DNA of 22,628 bases, taken from positions 1 through 22,628 of the forward strand of contig JACKDM010000061.1 in NCBI GenBank assembly GCA_020633515.1. The letters run 5' to 3'. The notes beneath the pieces are model-generated. The model had not been told where the DNA came from, ran no database searches, and saw nothing but the letters and a program-made list of their open reading frames with translations. Both the position numbers and the translations under genes were made by a program. Origin of the DNA: Myxococcales bacterium. GTDB taxonomy: Bacteria > Myxococcota > Bradymonadia > UBA7976 > UBA1532. Of the stretch, positions 14,771 to 22,143 are shown piece after piece (the first letter of the stretch is position 1; every line of letters starts with the position of its first letter).

Positions 14771-16747
14771 TCAGCGGGGCTCGAAGCGGGTGGTGGCGGT
14801 GGACTGCAAGACGAGGATCGCGCCGTCGCCGGCGGGCACGACCGCGCGCGCGCCGGGCGCGTCGCCGAGCGGCGCGAGGACCCGCTCGCCGAAGCGGGGC
14901 GCGCCGCCGAGGTAGACCCGTCGGTCGGTCGCGACGACGACGCGGCCGTCGGCGAGGAGCCGGTGGGCGCGCGCCGGCCCGTCGAGCCCGGCGAGGTGGC
15001 TCTCTTGGACCCACGGCGGCGAGGGGCCGGTCGCCGTCCAGATCCGCCCGTCGGCGCCGAGCGCCGAGACGCCGCCCGCGCGCGGGGCGAGCTCGACGAA
15101 CGCGGCGGGCGCGGGCTGCCACGCGAAGCGCACGCCGCCGTCGCTGGTCCAGCCGATCGCGCCGTCGTCGGCGAGGCTGACGCCGACGCCGCCGTCGAGC
15201 CACACGATCGGGGCGCGCGGGGGCGCGGGGGCCTCGAGGCGGCTCCAGCGCGCGCCGCCGTCGTCGGAGAGCGCGGGCAGACCGTCGGCGCAGTCGGCGA
15301 GGCCGCGCGCGCCGGCGAAGCGCACCCAGCGGGCGCGGCACGAGCCGGGCGGCGCGGCGACGGTCCAGCGCGCGCCAGCGTCGTCGCTGTGGCGGAAGAG
15401 GCCCTCGCCGACCGCGGCGACGGCGTGGCCCGCGACCCGGTCGAGGTCGGTGAACGGGAGGCTGTCGCTGCCGGGCGCGAGCGTCCACCGCGCGCCGCCG
15501 TCGGTGCTGCGCCACAGCCCGCCGAGCACGCCGGTCGCGACGGCGACGCGGGGGTGGGTGAAGACGACGCGCCACAGCGGGCGGTCGAGGCCGGGGCCGC
15601 GCGGGGCCTCGCGGTCGACGCCGAGGGTGAAGCCGCGCGCGGTCGCCGCGATCGCGCCGCGATCGGCGCCGATGACCGCGCCGCGGGCCGGGCGGTGGCC
15701 GACCGGGACCCAGCGCGCGCCGTCGTCGCTGCGCAGCGGCGGGCCGTCGTCGATCGGGGTCGCGTAGAAGACGCCGCGCGCGTCGACGGTGACCCGGGCG
15801 AGGTCGCCGGCGAGCCGTTCGGGCGCCATCGCCGGCGCGAAGCTGCGCCCGCCGTCGCGGCTGTACTCGATGCCCACCCGCCCCGGCGCCGCGCGCCCGA
15901 CGACGACCGCGCGGCCCTTGTCGGTGATGAGCCCGTCGCGCGGCTCGACGACGGCGCCCGCGCGCTCGACGGGCACGAAGCGCTCGCCGTCGCCCGACCA
16001 CGCGGCGTCGGCGGCGCCGAAGACGACGACCGCGCCGCCGCCGGCGGCGACCATGCGCGGATCGGCGATCGGGGCGGTGAGGTGGGTCCGCCCGCCGAGG
16101 AGCGCGCCGCGCCAGAGCTCGCCGCCCTCGGTCAGGATCCAGGCGCGCGCGCCGTCGAACGCGATCGTGCGCCGGCCGCCGGCGCCGCAGTTGAGGTCGA
16201 GGCGGGCCCAGCGGATGCCGGCGTCGAGCGAGATCCGCGCCGCGTCGCCGTCGGCGGGGCAGGCGATCGCGAGGCCGGCGCCGCCGTCGAACCAGCGCAG
16301 CGGCGGGAGCGGGGTGAGCTCGGCCTGCCAGCCGCCGATCGCGGTCGCGCGGAAGAGGCCGCCGGTCGCGGTGCCGGCGAGGAGCGCGCCGTCGAGCGCG
16401 GCGAAGCCGACGATGTCTTCGTCGGCGATGACCCGGCGGGCGGCGGCGACGGGGCCGACCGCGAGCGCCTCGTCGGGCCAGGGCGCGGGCAGCGGGCGGG
16501 GGTCGAGCGGGTGCGGGCCGCCGTCGGGGATCGGCGAGGGCGGGGGCCGCGGCGGGTCGTCGGCGGGCGCGGGCCAGGGGCCGGGGCTCGGCGGGGGGTC
16601 GGGGTCGGGGCGCGCCGGCGGGGGTCGATCGGGGCGCTCGGGCGGGAAGACCCCGCGCGGGCTCGGCGTCACCGGCTCGGGCAGGCAGCCCGGGCCGAGC
16701 CCGAGGAGGGCGGCGAGCGCGGCGACGGCGAGGGCGGGTTTCGACAC
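14771..16747 (-). CDS. Asp-box (BNR) beta-propeller lipoprotein
   Basis: About 658 residues. The signal peptide ALAVAALAALLGLGPGC places a lipid Cys at 21. A Pro/Asp-rich stalk (about 22-95) is typical of surface-exposed lipoproteins. The rest is a repeat protein with multiple Asp-box motifs of the S-x-D-G-G-x-x-W type (YSRDGGRSF, RSTDGGARWTL, ALSDDGGARWSRL, WTSDGGVRF), so a sialidase/Ycf48-like propeller. No sialidase Arg triad is evident, and binding is more likely than catalysis. No Shine-Dalgarno precedes either GTG (16753 or 16747). Minus-strand TACCCT at 16759-16754 would put transcription start at about 16747, so I chose 16747 as a leaderless start; 16753 would add two residues. Confidence 0.75.
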   Translation of the reverse strand: MSKPALAVAALAALLGLGPGCLPEPVTPSPRGVFPPERPDRPPPARPDPDPPPSPGPWPAPADDPPRPPPSPIPDGGPHPLDPRPLPAPWPDEALAVGPVAAARRVIADEDIVGFAALDGALLAGTATGGLFRATAIGGWQAELTPLPPLRWFDGGAGLAIACPADGDAARISLDAGIRWARLDLNCGAGGRRTIAFDGARAWILTEGGELWRGALLGGRTHLTAPIADPRMVAAGGGAVVVFGAADAAWSGDGERFVPVERAGAVVEPRDGLITDKGRAVVVGRAAPGRVGIEYSRDGGRSFAPAMAPERLAGDLARVTVDARGVFYATPIDDGPPLRSDDGARWVPVGHRPARGAVIGADRGAIAATARGFTLGVDREAPRGPGLDRPLWRVVFTHPRVAVATGVLGGLWRSTDGGARWTLAPGSDSLPFTDLDRVAGHAVAAVGEGLFRHSDDAGARWTVAAPPGSCRARWVRFAGARGLADCADGLPALSDDGGARWSRLEAPAPPRAPIVWLDGGVGVSLADDGAIGWTSDGGVRFAWQPAPAAFVELAPRAGGVSALGADGRIWTATGPSPPWVQESHLAGLDGPARAHRLLADGRVVVATDRRVYLGGAPRFGERVLAPLGDAPGARAVVPAGDGAILVLQSTATTRFEPR

Positions 16748-16815
16748 CGTCACAGGGTAGAATGACGGAGGGGGTGAATCCAGCCCGCAGAAGCCTTGCA
16801 AACGCTGTGAGCCCG

Positions 16816-17901
16816 TCAGCGGCGGACGGTGCGCCAGTCGGGGTCGCCGTCGATCATCTGCTCGATCCAGCGCCACAGCGGCAGCCCGTTGTCGGCCTCG
16901 ATCACGTCGAAGCCGACGACCATGAAGGTGTGCAGCGGCCCGGGCAGCACGAAGCTCTGCACGTTCGGGTCGGCCTCGACCGCGTCGACGTGGCGCATCA
17001 GCCGCTGCTCGAACTCGTGCGGAAACAGCCCGAAGAACGCGGAGATGATGGTGTCGCGGCGGTAGCTGAGCAGCGCGAAGCGGCCCTGGTCGGTGAGCGT
17101 GCGGCGGGCGTGCTCCATGATCGCGCCGACGCGCTGGTCGCAGTCGAGGCAGCCGTCGGGGAGCGCGACGCCCCAGGTCTCCTGCCAGATCCCCCAGTTG
17201 CCGCCGACGGGGTCGATCGGCGGGCCGCTGTCGTCGATCACGTCGACGCGGGCGGCGGGGAAGAAGTCCTTGACGGCCCACCAGTTGAACGCGGCGCCGA
17301 AGCCGCCGGCGCTGCTGCCGGCGAGCACGACGTGGTCGACGTCGGCGAAGGTGGGGACGAGGCGGCGCAGGTAGGCGCGGATGTTGGCGGCGCCGGCGAA
17401 GTGCATGTCGCGCTCGTCGAGGCCGAAGAGGCCGCCTTGGAAGCGCGCGATGCGGTCGCCCATGAAGGCGTCGGCGGTGCAGTAGGGCACGAAGACGAGG
17501 TGGGCGTCGCGCAACGGGTTTCGGGCGTCGAAGCGGTCGAAGAGGGTGGAGTGCAGGTAGGTGTCGGTGAGGAGCCCTTCGAAGTCGCGGCGGTCGAAGC
17601 CGTCGAGGTGGAAGGCGGTCGGGACGGTGAAGCAGTTCTCGTAGCTCCAGCAGGCGCCGCCGCCTTCGAGGTAGATGAACGCCTTGTCGGCGCCGGGGCT
17701 GAGGTTGACGCCGAGGCCGGTGGGCGAGCCGTCGGCGCACTTGGTGTCGGGGAAGTCGATCCAGCGCCAGACGTGGGCGGCGGCGACGATGGGGTCGCCG
17801 AGCTCTTCGGTGGGGTCGACGCCGGGGCGGCCGTCGACGGGGAGGTTGTCACAGGCGGTGAGCGCGAGGGGCGCGAGGAGCGCGAGGGCAAGGGTTCGCA
17901 A
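16816..17901 (-). CDS. Pectinacetylesterase/Notum-family lipoprotein hydrolase
   Basis: 361 residues from TTG 17901, supported by GGAGG just upstream. A lipoprotein signal (LALALLAPLALTAC, lipid Cys17, with Asp at +2) is followed by an alpha/beta-hydrolase of the PAE/Notum family. The oxyanion strand is YLEGGGACW (78-85) and the nucleophile Ser197 is in AGSSAGGFG. The likely Asp is in SYRRDT (Asp283) and the His in GPLHTF (His324). Even-spaced Cys residues (55, 84, 90, 141, 251, 254) suggest disulfides, as expected outside the cytoplasm. Family members deacetylate pectin or, in animals, remove palmitoleate from Wnt; the bacterial substrate is unknown. It lies between two other lipoprotein genes but has its own promoter-like sequence. 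Confidence 0.85.
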   Translation of the reverse strand: MRTLALALLAPLALTACDNLPVDGRPGVDPTEELGDPIVAAAHVWRWIDFPDTKCADGSPTGLGVNLSPGADKAFIYLEGGGACWSYENCFTVPTAFHLDGFDRRDFEGLLTDTYLHSTLFDRFDARNPLRDAHLVFVPYCTADAFMGDRIARFQGGLFGLDERDMHFAGAANIRAYLRRLVPTFADVDHVVLAGSSAGGFGAAFNWWAVKDFFPAARVDVIDDSGPPIDPVGGNWGIWQETWGVALPDGCLDCDQRVGAIMEHARRTLTDQGRFALLSYRRDTIISAFFGLFPHEFEQRLMRHVDAVEADPNVQSFVLPGPLHTFMVVGFDVIEADNGLPLWRWIEQMIDGDPDWRTVRR

Positions 17902-17934
17902 GGCTGCCTCCGAGGGCCGACGTGGGGTGCGTCG

Positions 17935-17963
17935 ACGATAGCGGAAGCGGGCGTCGGTTGCAG
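17935..17963 (-). promoter_or_regulatory. Putative promoter of the pectinacetylesterase-like gene
   Basis: Minus-strand CTGCAA (17963-17958) and TATCGT (17940-17935) are separated by 17 bases, about 34 bases upstream of the TTG at 17901. The hexamers are moderate matches and the spacing is ideal. Confidence 0.4.
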
Positions 17964-17983
17964 CGGCGGGGTTTCGGTGGGGC

Positions 17984-18802
17984 TCAGGGCGCGGCGGCGT
18001 CGGGGGCGGCGGCGTCGGGGGCGGTGCCATCGGGCGCAGCGCGGGCGGCGGTGTCATCGGCGGCCTCGACATAGGCAGGCACGCGGCGGGCGGGGAAGGC
18101 ATCGGCGATGGCATGCACGCCGCGCTGTGGCCTCGCGAGCGGGCGCAGCTCGGCGCGCGCGCGCTCGGTCTCGGCGGTCGAGACATCCATCGCGCGGTCG
18201 CGGCGCTCGATGAGGCCGGGCTTGGCTTCGCCGTGCGCGTTGAACGACCACGCGAGCTTCGGCGCGCCGAGCGGGAGCGTGTCGGGCCGGCCTTCGAAGG
18301 GGCGCGACGACCAGGTGTGCCAGGTCTTGCCATAGCTGCCGAGCTTGCCCTTCATCAGCGCCTGCTCGGCGGCGTCGGGCAGGCCGGGCGCGATGAGCTG
18401 GCCGGAGAGGATCTCGAAGTCGTGGGGGTGCCAGTACGGCTTCTCGTCTTCGGGGAGGCCGTCGAAGAGGCGGCCGGAGATGATGTATTCGATGCCGTTG
18501 AGGTTGGCGTCGGCGGTGTTGCCGTCGTAGAGCGCGCACTGCGCGAAGTCTTCGTTGACCTGCCGGCAGTAGTGATGGGCCTCCATCTGGTGGGTGGGGT
18601 CGTCCTTCATCGGGTGGAAGCCGACGAGGTAGATGTCGAGGGTCTCTGTGGGCTCGGGGTCTTGCAGGACCTTGGCGCCGAGCTCGAGCGCGGTGGTCTT
18701 GGGGGTCTCTTCGGCGCCGCGGGGCGCGGTCGCGGGCTCGACCTCGCCGCCCTGGCAGGCGGCGCAGGCGGCGGTGAGCGCGAGCAGGGAGAGGCGGTGC
18801 AT
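17984..18802 (-). CDS. DUF1264 (OBAP-like) lipoprotein
   Basis: 272 residues. The signal peptide MHRLSLLALTAACAAC gives a lipid Cys at 13 or 16. Residues about 55-190 match DUF1264, the oil-body-associated protein family: HHYCRQVNEDFAQCALYD, NGIEYIISGRLFDGLP, PYWHPHDFEILSGQ, YGKTWHTW and DTLPLGAPKLAWS. The conserved His/Tyr/Cys residues of the family are present. In plants OBAPs associate with lipid bodies; bacterial secreted versions are uncharacterised. The C-terminus (from about 195) is a poorly conserved extension ending in Ala/Pro/Asp repeats. The start is ATG 18802 with GAGG eight bases upstream. Confidence 0.85.
   Translation of the reverse strand: MHRLSLLALTAACAACQGGEVEPATAPRGAEETPKTTALELGAKVLQDPEPTETLDIYLVGFHPMKDDPTHQMEAHHYCRQVNEDFAQCALYDGNTADANLNGIEYIISGRLFDGLPEDEKPYWHPHDFEILSGQLIAPGLPDAAEQALMKGKLGSYGKTWHTWSSRPFEGRPDTLPLGAPKLAWSFNAHGEAKPGLIERRDRAMDVSTAETERARAELRPLARPQRGVHAIADAFPARRVPAYVEAADDTAARAAPDGTAPDAAAPDAAAP
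17987..18031 (-). repeat. Three 15-bp tandem repeats encoding the lipoprotein C-terminus
   Basis: Three in-frame 15-base units encode DGTAP-DAAAP-DAAAP at the extreme C-terminus of the DUF1264 lipoprotein. The first two on the plus strand differ at one base, and the third is more diverged. Their length preserves frame, so copy-number change would only lengthen or shorten the tail. Confidence 0.6.
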
Positions 18803-19023
18803 GGGGGGTGCCTCGGGCTGTTTTGATGACAGGAGGCCATCGCAAGGGCCATGCCTCGGGCGTGGACGGCGGAATGTGGACAAGCGCCGGGGTGGATTGT
18901 CTCGCCCGGGTGAGAGGCACGGGGCAGAGCGGCCCATGTCATGGCGCGGGCGGCGGTGGCATCGGTCGGCGCGGTCCTTGCTGCCATCGCAGGCATCGTC
19001 CCATGGCGCAGAGAGGAGATGAC
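18803..19023. other. Divergent intergenic region, no gene recognised
   Basis: Between the divergent DUF1264 lipoprotein and the small membrane protein I see no ORF with coding character, RNA gene or convincing promoter. It is less G-skewed than its surroundings. A GAGGAG ribosome site for the next gene closes it at about 19013-19018. Confidence 0.4.
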
Positions 19024-19221
19024 ATGGACACGCGCAGCAAGATCGGCTGGCTTCTCATCGTGATGGGCGCGCTGCTCTTCGTCCTCGGCTTCGTCATCCC
19101 GGTGGTCGGCTGGGTGGTCGGCATCCCCGGCGGGGGCGCGCTGATGGTGGTGGGTGGCATCCTCGTCGCGGGCGGGCGGCTGCGGGCGACCGCGGATCGG
19201 AGCGAGCGGCACTCGATGTGA
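19024..19221 (+). CDS. Small two-helix membrane protein
   Basis: 65 residues. Two hydrophobic helices, about 8-30 (IGWLLIVMGALLFVLGFVIP) and 33-52 (VVGIPGGGALMVVGGILVAGG), are joined by a short Pro/Gly turn. A basic N-terminus (MDTRSK) and a charged C-terminal tail (RLRATADRSERH) flank them. The ATG at 19024 is preceded by GAGGAG at ideal spacing; an in-frame ATG at 19003 is less likely. It resembles the many uncharacterised small integral membrane proteins with Gly-rich helix-packing motifs. No function can be assigned. It stands alone, ending six bases before the convergent acyl-CoA synthetase stop. Confidence 0.75.
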   Translation: MDTRSKIGWLLIVMGALLFVLGFVIPVVGWVVGIPGGGALMVVGGILVAGGRLRATADRSERHSM

Positions 19222-19227
19222 GCGGGC

Positions 19228-21273
19228 TCAGCCGGCGTGGCCGGCGGCGTACTGCGCGCGCAGCACGCGGCGCATGACCTTGTTCGACGCGGTGCGCGGG
19301 AGCGCGTCGACGGTCCAGACGTCGGCGACCTTGAAGAGCGGGTTGAGCCCGTCGCTGATCGCGCGCTGGAGCGCGTCGCGGGCGGGGGGGCGGCCGTCGG
19401 GCACGACGACGAGCACGAGCCGGCTCGGGCCGCCGCCGGGCGGGTCGTGGGCGATGGCGGCGCACTCGCCGACGCCGTCGACGCCGGCGCAGGCGCGCTC
19501 GATCTCGGCGGCGCTGATCTTGATGCCGCCGAGGTTCATCGCGTCGTCGGCGCGGCCCTGCGCGCGGTACCCGCCGCCGCCGAGGTGCACGATGCGGTCG
19601 CCGTGGCGGCGCAGGGTCTCGCCGGCGGGGCCCGGGGGCATGCCTTCGAAGTAGACTTCGTGGTGGTCGCGGTTGAGGAGGGTCTCCGAGCTGCCGAACA
19701 GCGGCGCGACGAGGCCGATCTCGCCCTCTTCGGCGGGTTTGCCGTCGTCGTCGAGGAGCACGAAGCGGCAGCCGATCGCGGGGGTGGAGAAGGTCGATGG
19801 CGCCTGGGGTTGCAGGCGGTTGCCGCTGATGTAGCCGCCGCCGATCTCGGTGCCGCCGCAGTACTCGACGACGGGCTTGTAGCCGGCGCGGGCCATGAGC
19901 CAGAGCATGTCATCGGGGTTCGAGGCCTCGCCGGTCGAGCTGAAGCAGCGGATCGCGCTCCAGTCGAGGCCGCGGGTGGCGCCGGTGCTGCGCCAGGTGC
20001 GCACGAGGCTCGGCACGACGCCGAGCATGGTGACGCGGGCGTCGGCGACGAAGCGGCAGAACTCGGCGCTGCCGGGGTTGCCTTCGAAGAGCGCGATCGC
20101 GGCGTCGTTGAGCAGGCTCGCGTAGATGAGCCAGGGGCCCATCATCCAGCCGAGGTTGGTCGGCCAGGCGACGACGTGGCCGCGCGCGATGTCGTGGTGC
20201 GCCCAGCCGTCGGCGGCGGCCTTGAGCGGGGTGATGTGGGTCCAGGGGATCGCCTTGGGCTCGCCGGTGGTGCCCGAGGAGAAGAGGATGTTGCTCGCTT
20301 CGTGGGCGTCGGGGACGTGCGGCGTGAAGCGGGCGGCGCCGTCGCGGTTGTGGTCGACGCCGTCGACGAAGGCGGCCCAGGTGACGTCGCCTTCGCGCAG
20401 CTCGTCGGCGACGTGCTGGCCGGCGGGGAGCACGACGGCGGGGGGGGCCTCGGCGGCGCGGACGCGGGCGTAGAGCGGGAGGCGCTTGGGGCCGCGGAGG
20501 ATGACGTCCTGGGTGAAGATGCCCTTGGCGCCGGCGATGCGGAGGCGGGTGCGGATCTCGGCGGGGGAGAAGCTGTCGGCGATGGAGACGACGACGCCGC
20601 CGGCGAGCACGACGCCGAGGTAGATCCAGACCGACTCGGCGGTCATGGGCATGGCGATCGCCCAGGGGTCGCCGGGTTGCAGGCCGCGGAGGCGGAGCGC
20701 GCGGGCGACCTGGGAGGCGCGGTGCTCGAGGTCGCCGAGGGTCATCTTCTGGAGGCGGCTCTCCCCCTCGCGACGGCTGACGAGCGCGACGCGGTGGGGG
20801 TCGCGGCCGGCGAAGCAGGCGGCGGCGGCGTTGAGCTTCATGCCCGGGAGCCAGCGGGCGGCTTCGCCTTCGCCGGTGATGACCGACTCGGCAGGCACCG
20901 GCGGGGTGACGCCGAGCGCGTCGAGGACGGTGGGCCAGAACCAGCCGGGGTCGCTGACGGAGCGGCGGTGCAGCGCGGGCCAGTCGAGGCCGAGGCGGCC
21001 GATGTTGGTCTGCGCGCGCTCGCGCTCGGTGGGGGTCCAGGCGGGCGGGGGGCCGTGGGCGGGGTCGTGGCCGGCGTAGACGGCGGCGTAGAGCGCGGCG
21101 TGCAGCGGGTGGGGGTCGTCGGGGGTCAGGAGCTCGCGGGAGATGCGGTGCCAGCGCGTGGCGGCGGGCTCGGCGGCGGTGAGGGCGGCGGTGAGGCGCG
21201 CGCGGCGGTCGGGGTCGGGGACGTGGGCGGCGATGAGATCGGCGGGGTCGGCGGTCTCTTCGGGCTCGGGCAT
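19228..21273 (-). CDS. AMP-forming acyl-CoA synthetase (long form, AAE17/18-like)
   Basis: 681 residues with a full adenylation fold. The P-loop is FSSGTTGEPK (331-340), YCGGTE lies at 471-476 and the hinge region is GRADD (573-577). The catalytic C-terminal Lys665 is in LPRTASNK. The N-terminal roughly 130 residues include an acetyl-CoA-synthetase-type WFWPTVLDALG segment and an extra helical extension. That arrangement is like the plant acyl-activating enzymes AAE17/18 and acetoacetyl-CoA synthetases rather than short acyl-CoA ligases. The acyl substrate cannot be deduced. The start is ATG 21273 with GGGAG nearby. Only 13 bases separate it from the trmH-like gene upstream, so it is probably co-transcribed. 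Confidence 0.88.
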   Translation of the reverse strand: MPEPEETADPADLIAAHVPDPDRRARLTAALTAAEPAATRWHRISRELLTPDDPHPLHAALYAAVYAGHDPAHGPPPAWTPTERERAQTNIGRLGLDWPALHRRSVSDPGWFWPTVLDALGVTPPVPAESVITGEGEAARWLPGMKLNAAAACFAGRDPHRVALVSRREGESRLQKMTLGDLEHRASQVARALRLRGLQPGDPWAIAMPMTAESVWIYLGVVLAGGVVVSIADSFSPAEIRTRLRIAGAKGIFTQDVILRGPKRLPLYARVRAAEAPPAVVLPAGQHVADELREGDVTWAAFVDGVDHNRDGAARFTPHVPDAHEASNILFSSGTTGEPKAIPWTHITPLKAAADGWAHHDIARGHVVAWPTNLGWMMGPWLIYASLLNDAAIALFEGNPGSAEFCRFVADARVTMLGVVPSLVRTWRSTGATRGLDWSAIRCFSSTGEASNPDDMLWLMARAGYKPVVEYCGGTEIGGGYISGNRLQPQAPSTFSTPAIGCRFVLLDDDGKPAEEGEIGLVAPLFGSSETLLNRDHHEVYFEGMPPGPAGETLRRHGDRIVHLGGGGYRAQGRADDAMNLGGIKISAAEIERACAGVDGVGECAAIAHDPPGGGPSRLVLVVVPDGRPPARDALQRAISDGLNPLFKVADVWTVDALPRTASNKVMRRVLRAQYAAGHAG

Positions 21274-21286
21274 CGATGGCTCCCTG

Positions 21287-22021
21287 TCAGCCGAGTCTAC
21301 GGCGGATGATGCTCGGCGCGCCGCGCACGTCGCCGAGGAGCCAGCGGGCGAGGAGGTGGCGGCGGCGGTCGGCGGGGAGGTCGCCGGTGCGGCCGTCGGC
21401 GGCGAGGCGGGCGCGGATCCGGGCGGTGGTCGCGGCGAGGGTGATGCCGACGCTGACCGAGACGTTGAAGCTCTCGCAGAAGCCGTACATGGGGATGCGG
21501 AAGGCGTCGTCGCAGGCGGCGAGGGTGTCGTCGCGCAGGCCCTCGCGCTCGTTGCCGAAGAGGAGCAGCGCGGGGCGGTCGACGGGGAGCGCGTCGAGGG
21601 TGAGGGCGCCGCGGGGGCCGGCGCCGAAGACGCGCATGTCGCGGGCGCGGGCGAAGGCGAGGAGCGCGGCGCTGTCGTCGACGCGGTGCAGGTCGATCCA
21701 GCGGTGGGCGGCCATCGAGATCTTGCGGTTGACCTCGGGCTCGGCGGCGGCGTCGTCGAGCGGGTAGGCGTGGCGCAGCTCGGCGGCGACGACGTCTTGC
21801 AGGCCGAGCGCCTCGGCGGTGCGCAGGCAGGCGTGGCCGTTGTGGCTGTGGTGCAGGTCTTCGACGCCGAGCGCGAGCGAGGCGAGGCGGTGGGCGAGCA
21901 CGCCCTCCATGCGGGCGAGGCGCGTCTGGAGGACGTGGGGGGCGAGCGCGTCGATGATGGCCTCGACGGGGAGCACGCGGCCGTCGACGTCGAGCGTGGC
22001 GGGGGCGGGCGGATATGGCAT
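21287..22021 (-). CDS. trmH: TrmH-like tRNA/rRNA 2'-O-ribose methyltransferase (SpoU family)
   Basis: 244 residues. The three SPOUT motifs are present. Motif 1 is EDLHHSHNGHACLRTAEALG (catalytic-type Arg67), motif 2 is LLLFGNEREGL (153-162) and motif 3 is IPMYGFCESFNVSVSVGI, the knotted SAM site. TrmH methylates G18 in tRNA; this assignment is the closest, but other SpoU targets are possible. The N-terminus has about 38 residues before the usual TrmH start (LARMEGVLAHR). ATG 22021 has no Shine-Dalgarno, but a minus-strand TAGAAC (22035-22030) is placed for transcription starting at or next to the ATG, so leaderless translation is plausible. An internal Met at residue 38 is an alternative start. 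Confidence 0.85.
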   Translation of the reverse strand: MPYPPAPATLDVDGRVLPVEAIIDALAPHVLQTRLARMEGVLAHRLASLALGVEDLHHSHNGHACLRTAEALGLQDVVAAELRHAYPLDDAAAEPEVNRKISMAAHRWIDLHRVDDSAALLAFARARDMRVFGAGPRGALTLDALPVDRPALLLFGNEREGLRDDTLAACDDAFRIPMYGFCESFNVSVSVGITLAATTARIRARLAADGRTGDLPADRRRHLLARWLLGDVRGAPSIIRRRLG

Positions 22022-22084
22022 GGGCGGGGGTTCTACCGGAACGGTCGTGACGAAGCCAGGCGTGGTGTCTCTTCTGTGGGAGCC

Positions 22085-22115
22085 TTGTGGCCGGGGTGCG
22101 TCGCTGTGCTACCCT
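22085..22115 (+). promoter_or_regulatory. Putative promoter of pckA
   Basis: TTGTGG (22085-22090) and an extended -10, TG-C-TACCCT (TACCCT 22110-22115), lie 29 bases upstream of the ATG. The 19-base spacer is long, which the extended TG motif may compensate. The same TACCCT hexamer precedes the propeller lipoprotein. Confidence 0.4.
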
Positions 22116-22143
22116 GCGCGCCGCTTCAATCGAGGAGAGCGAC

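Noticed and set aside
17987..18031. CRISPR-like array
   Set aside because: The units are contiguous 15-mers without spacers, in frame with a protein tail.
19237..21309. A 690-codon plus-strand open frame opposite the acyl-CoA synthetase
   Set aside because: It is a low-complexity Ala/Gly/Glu/Val shadow of a gene with clear adenylation motifs.
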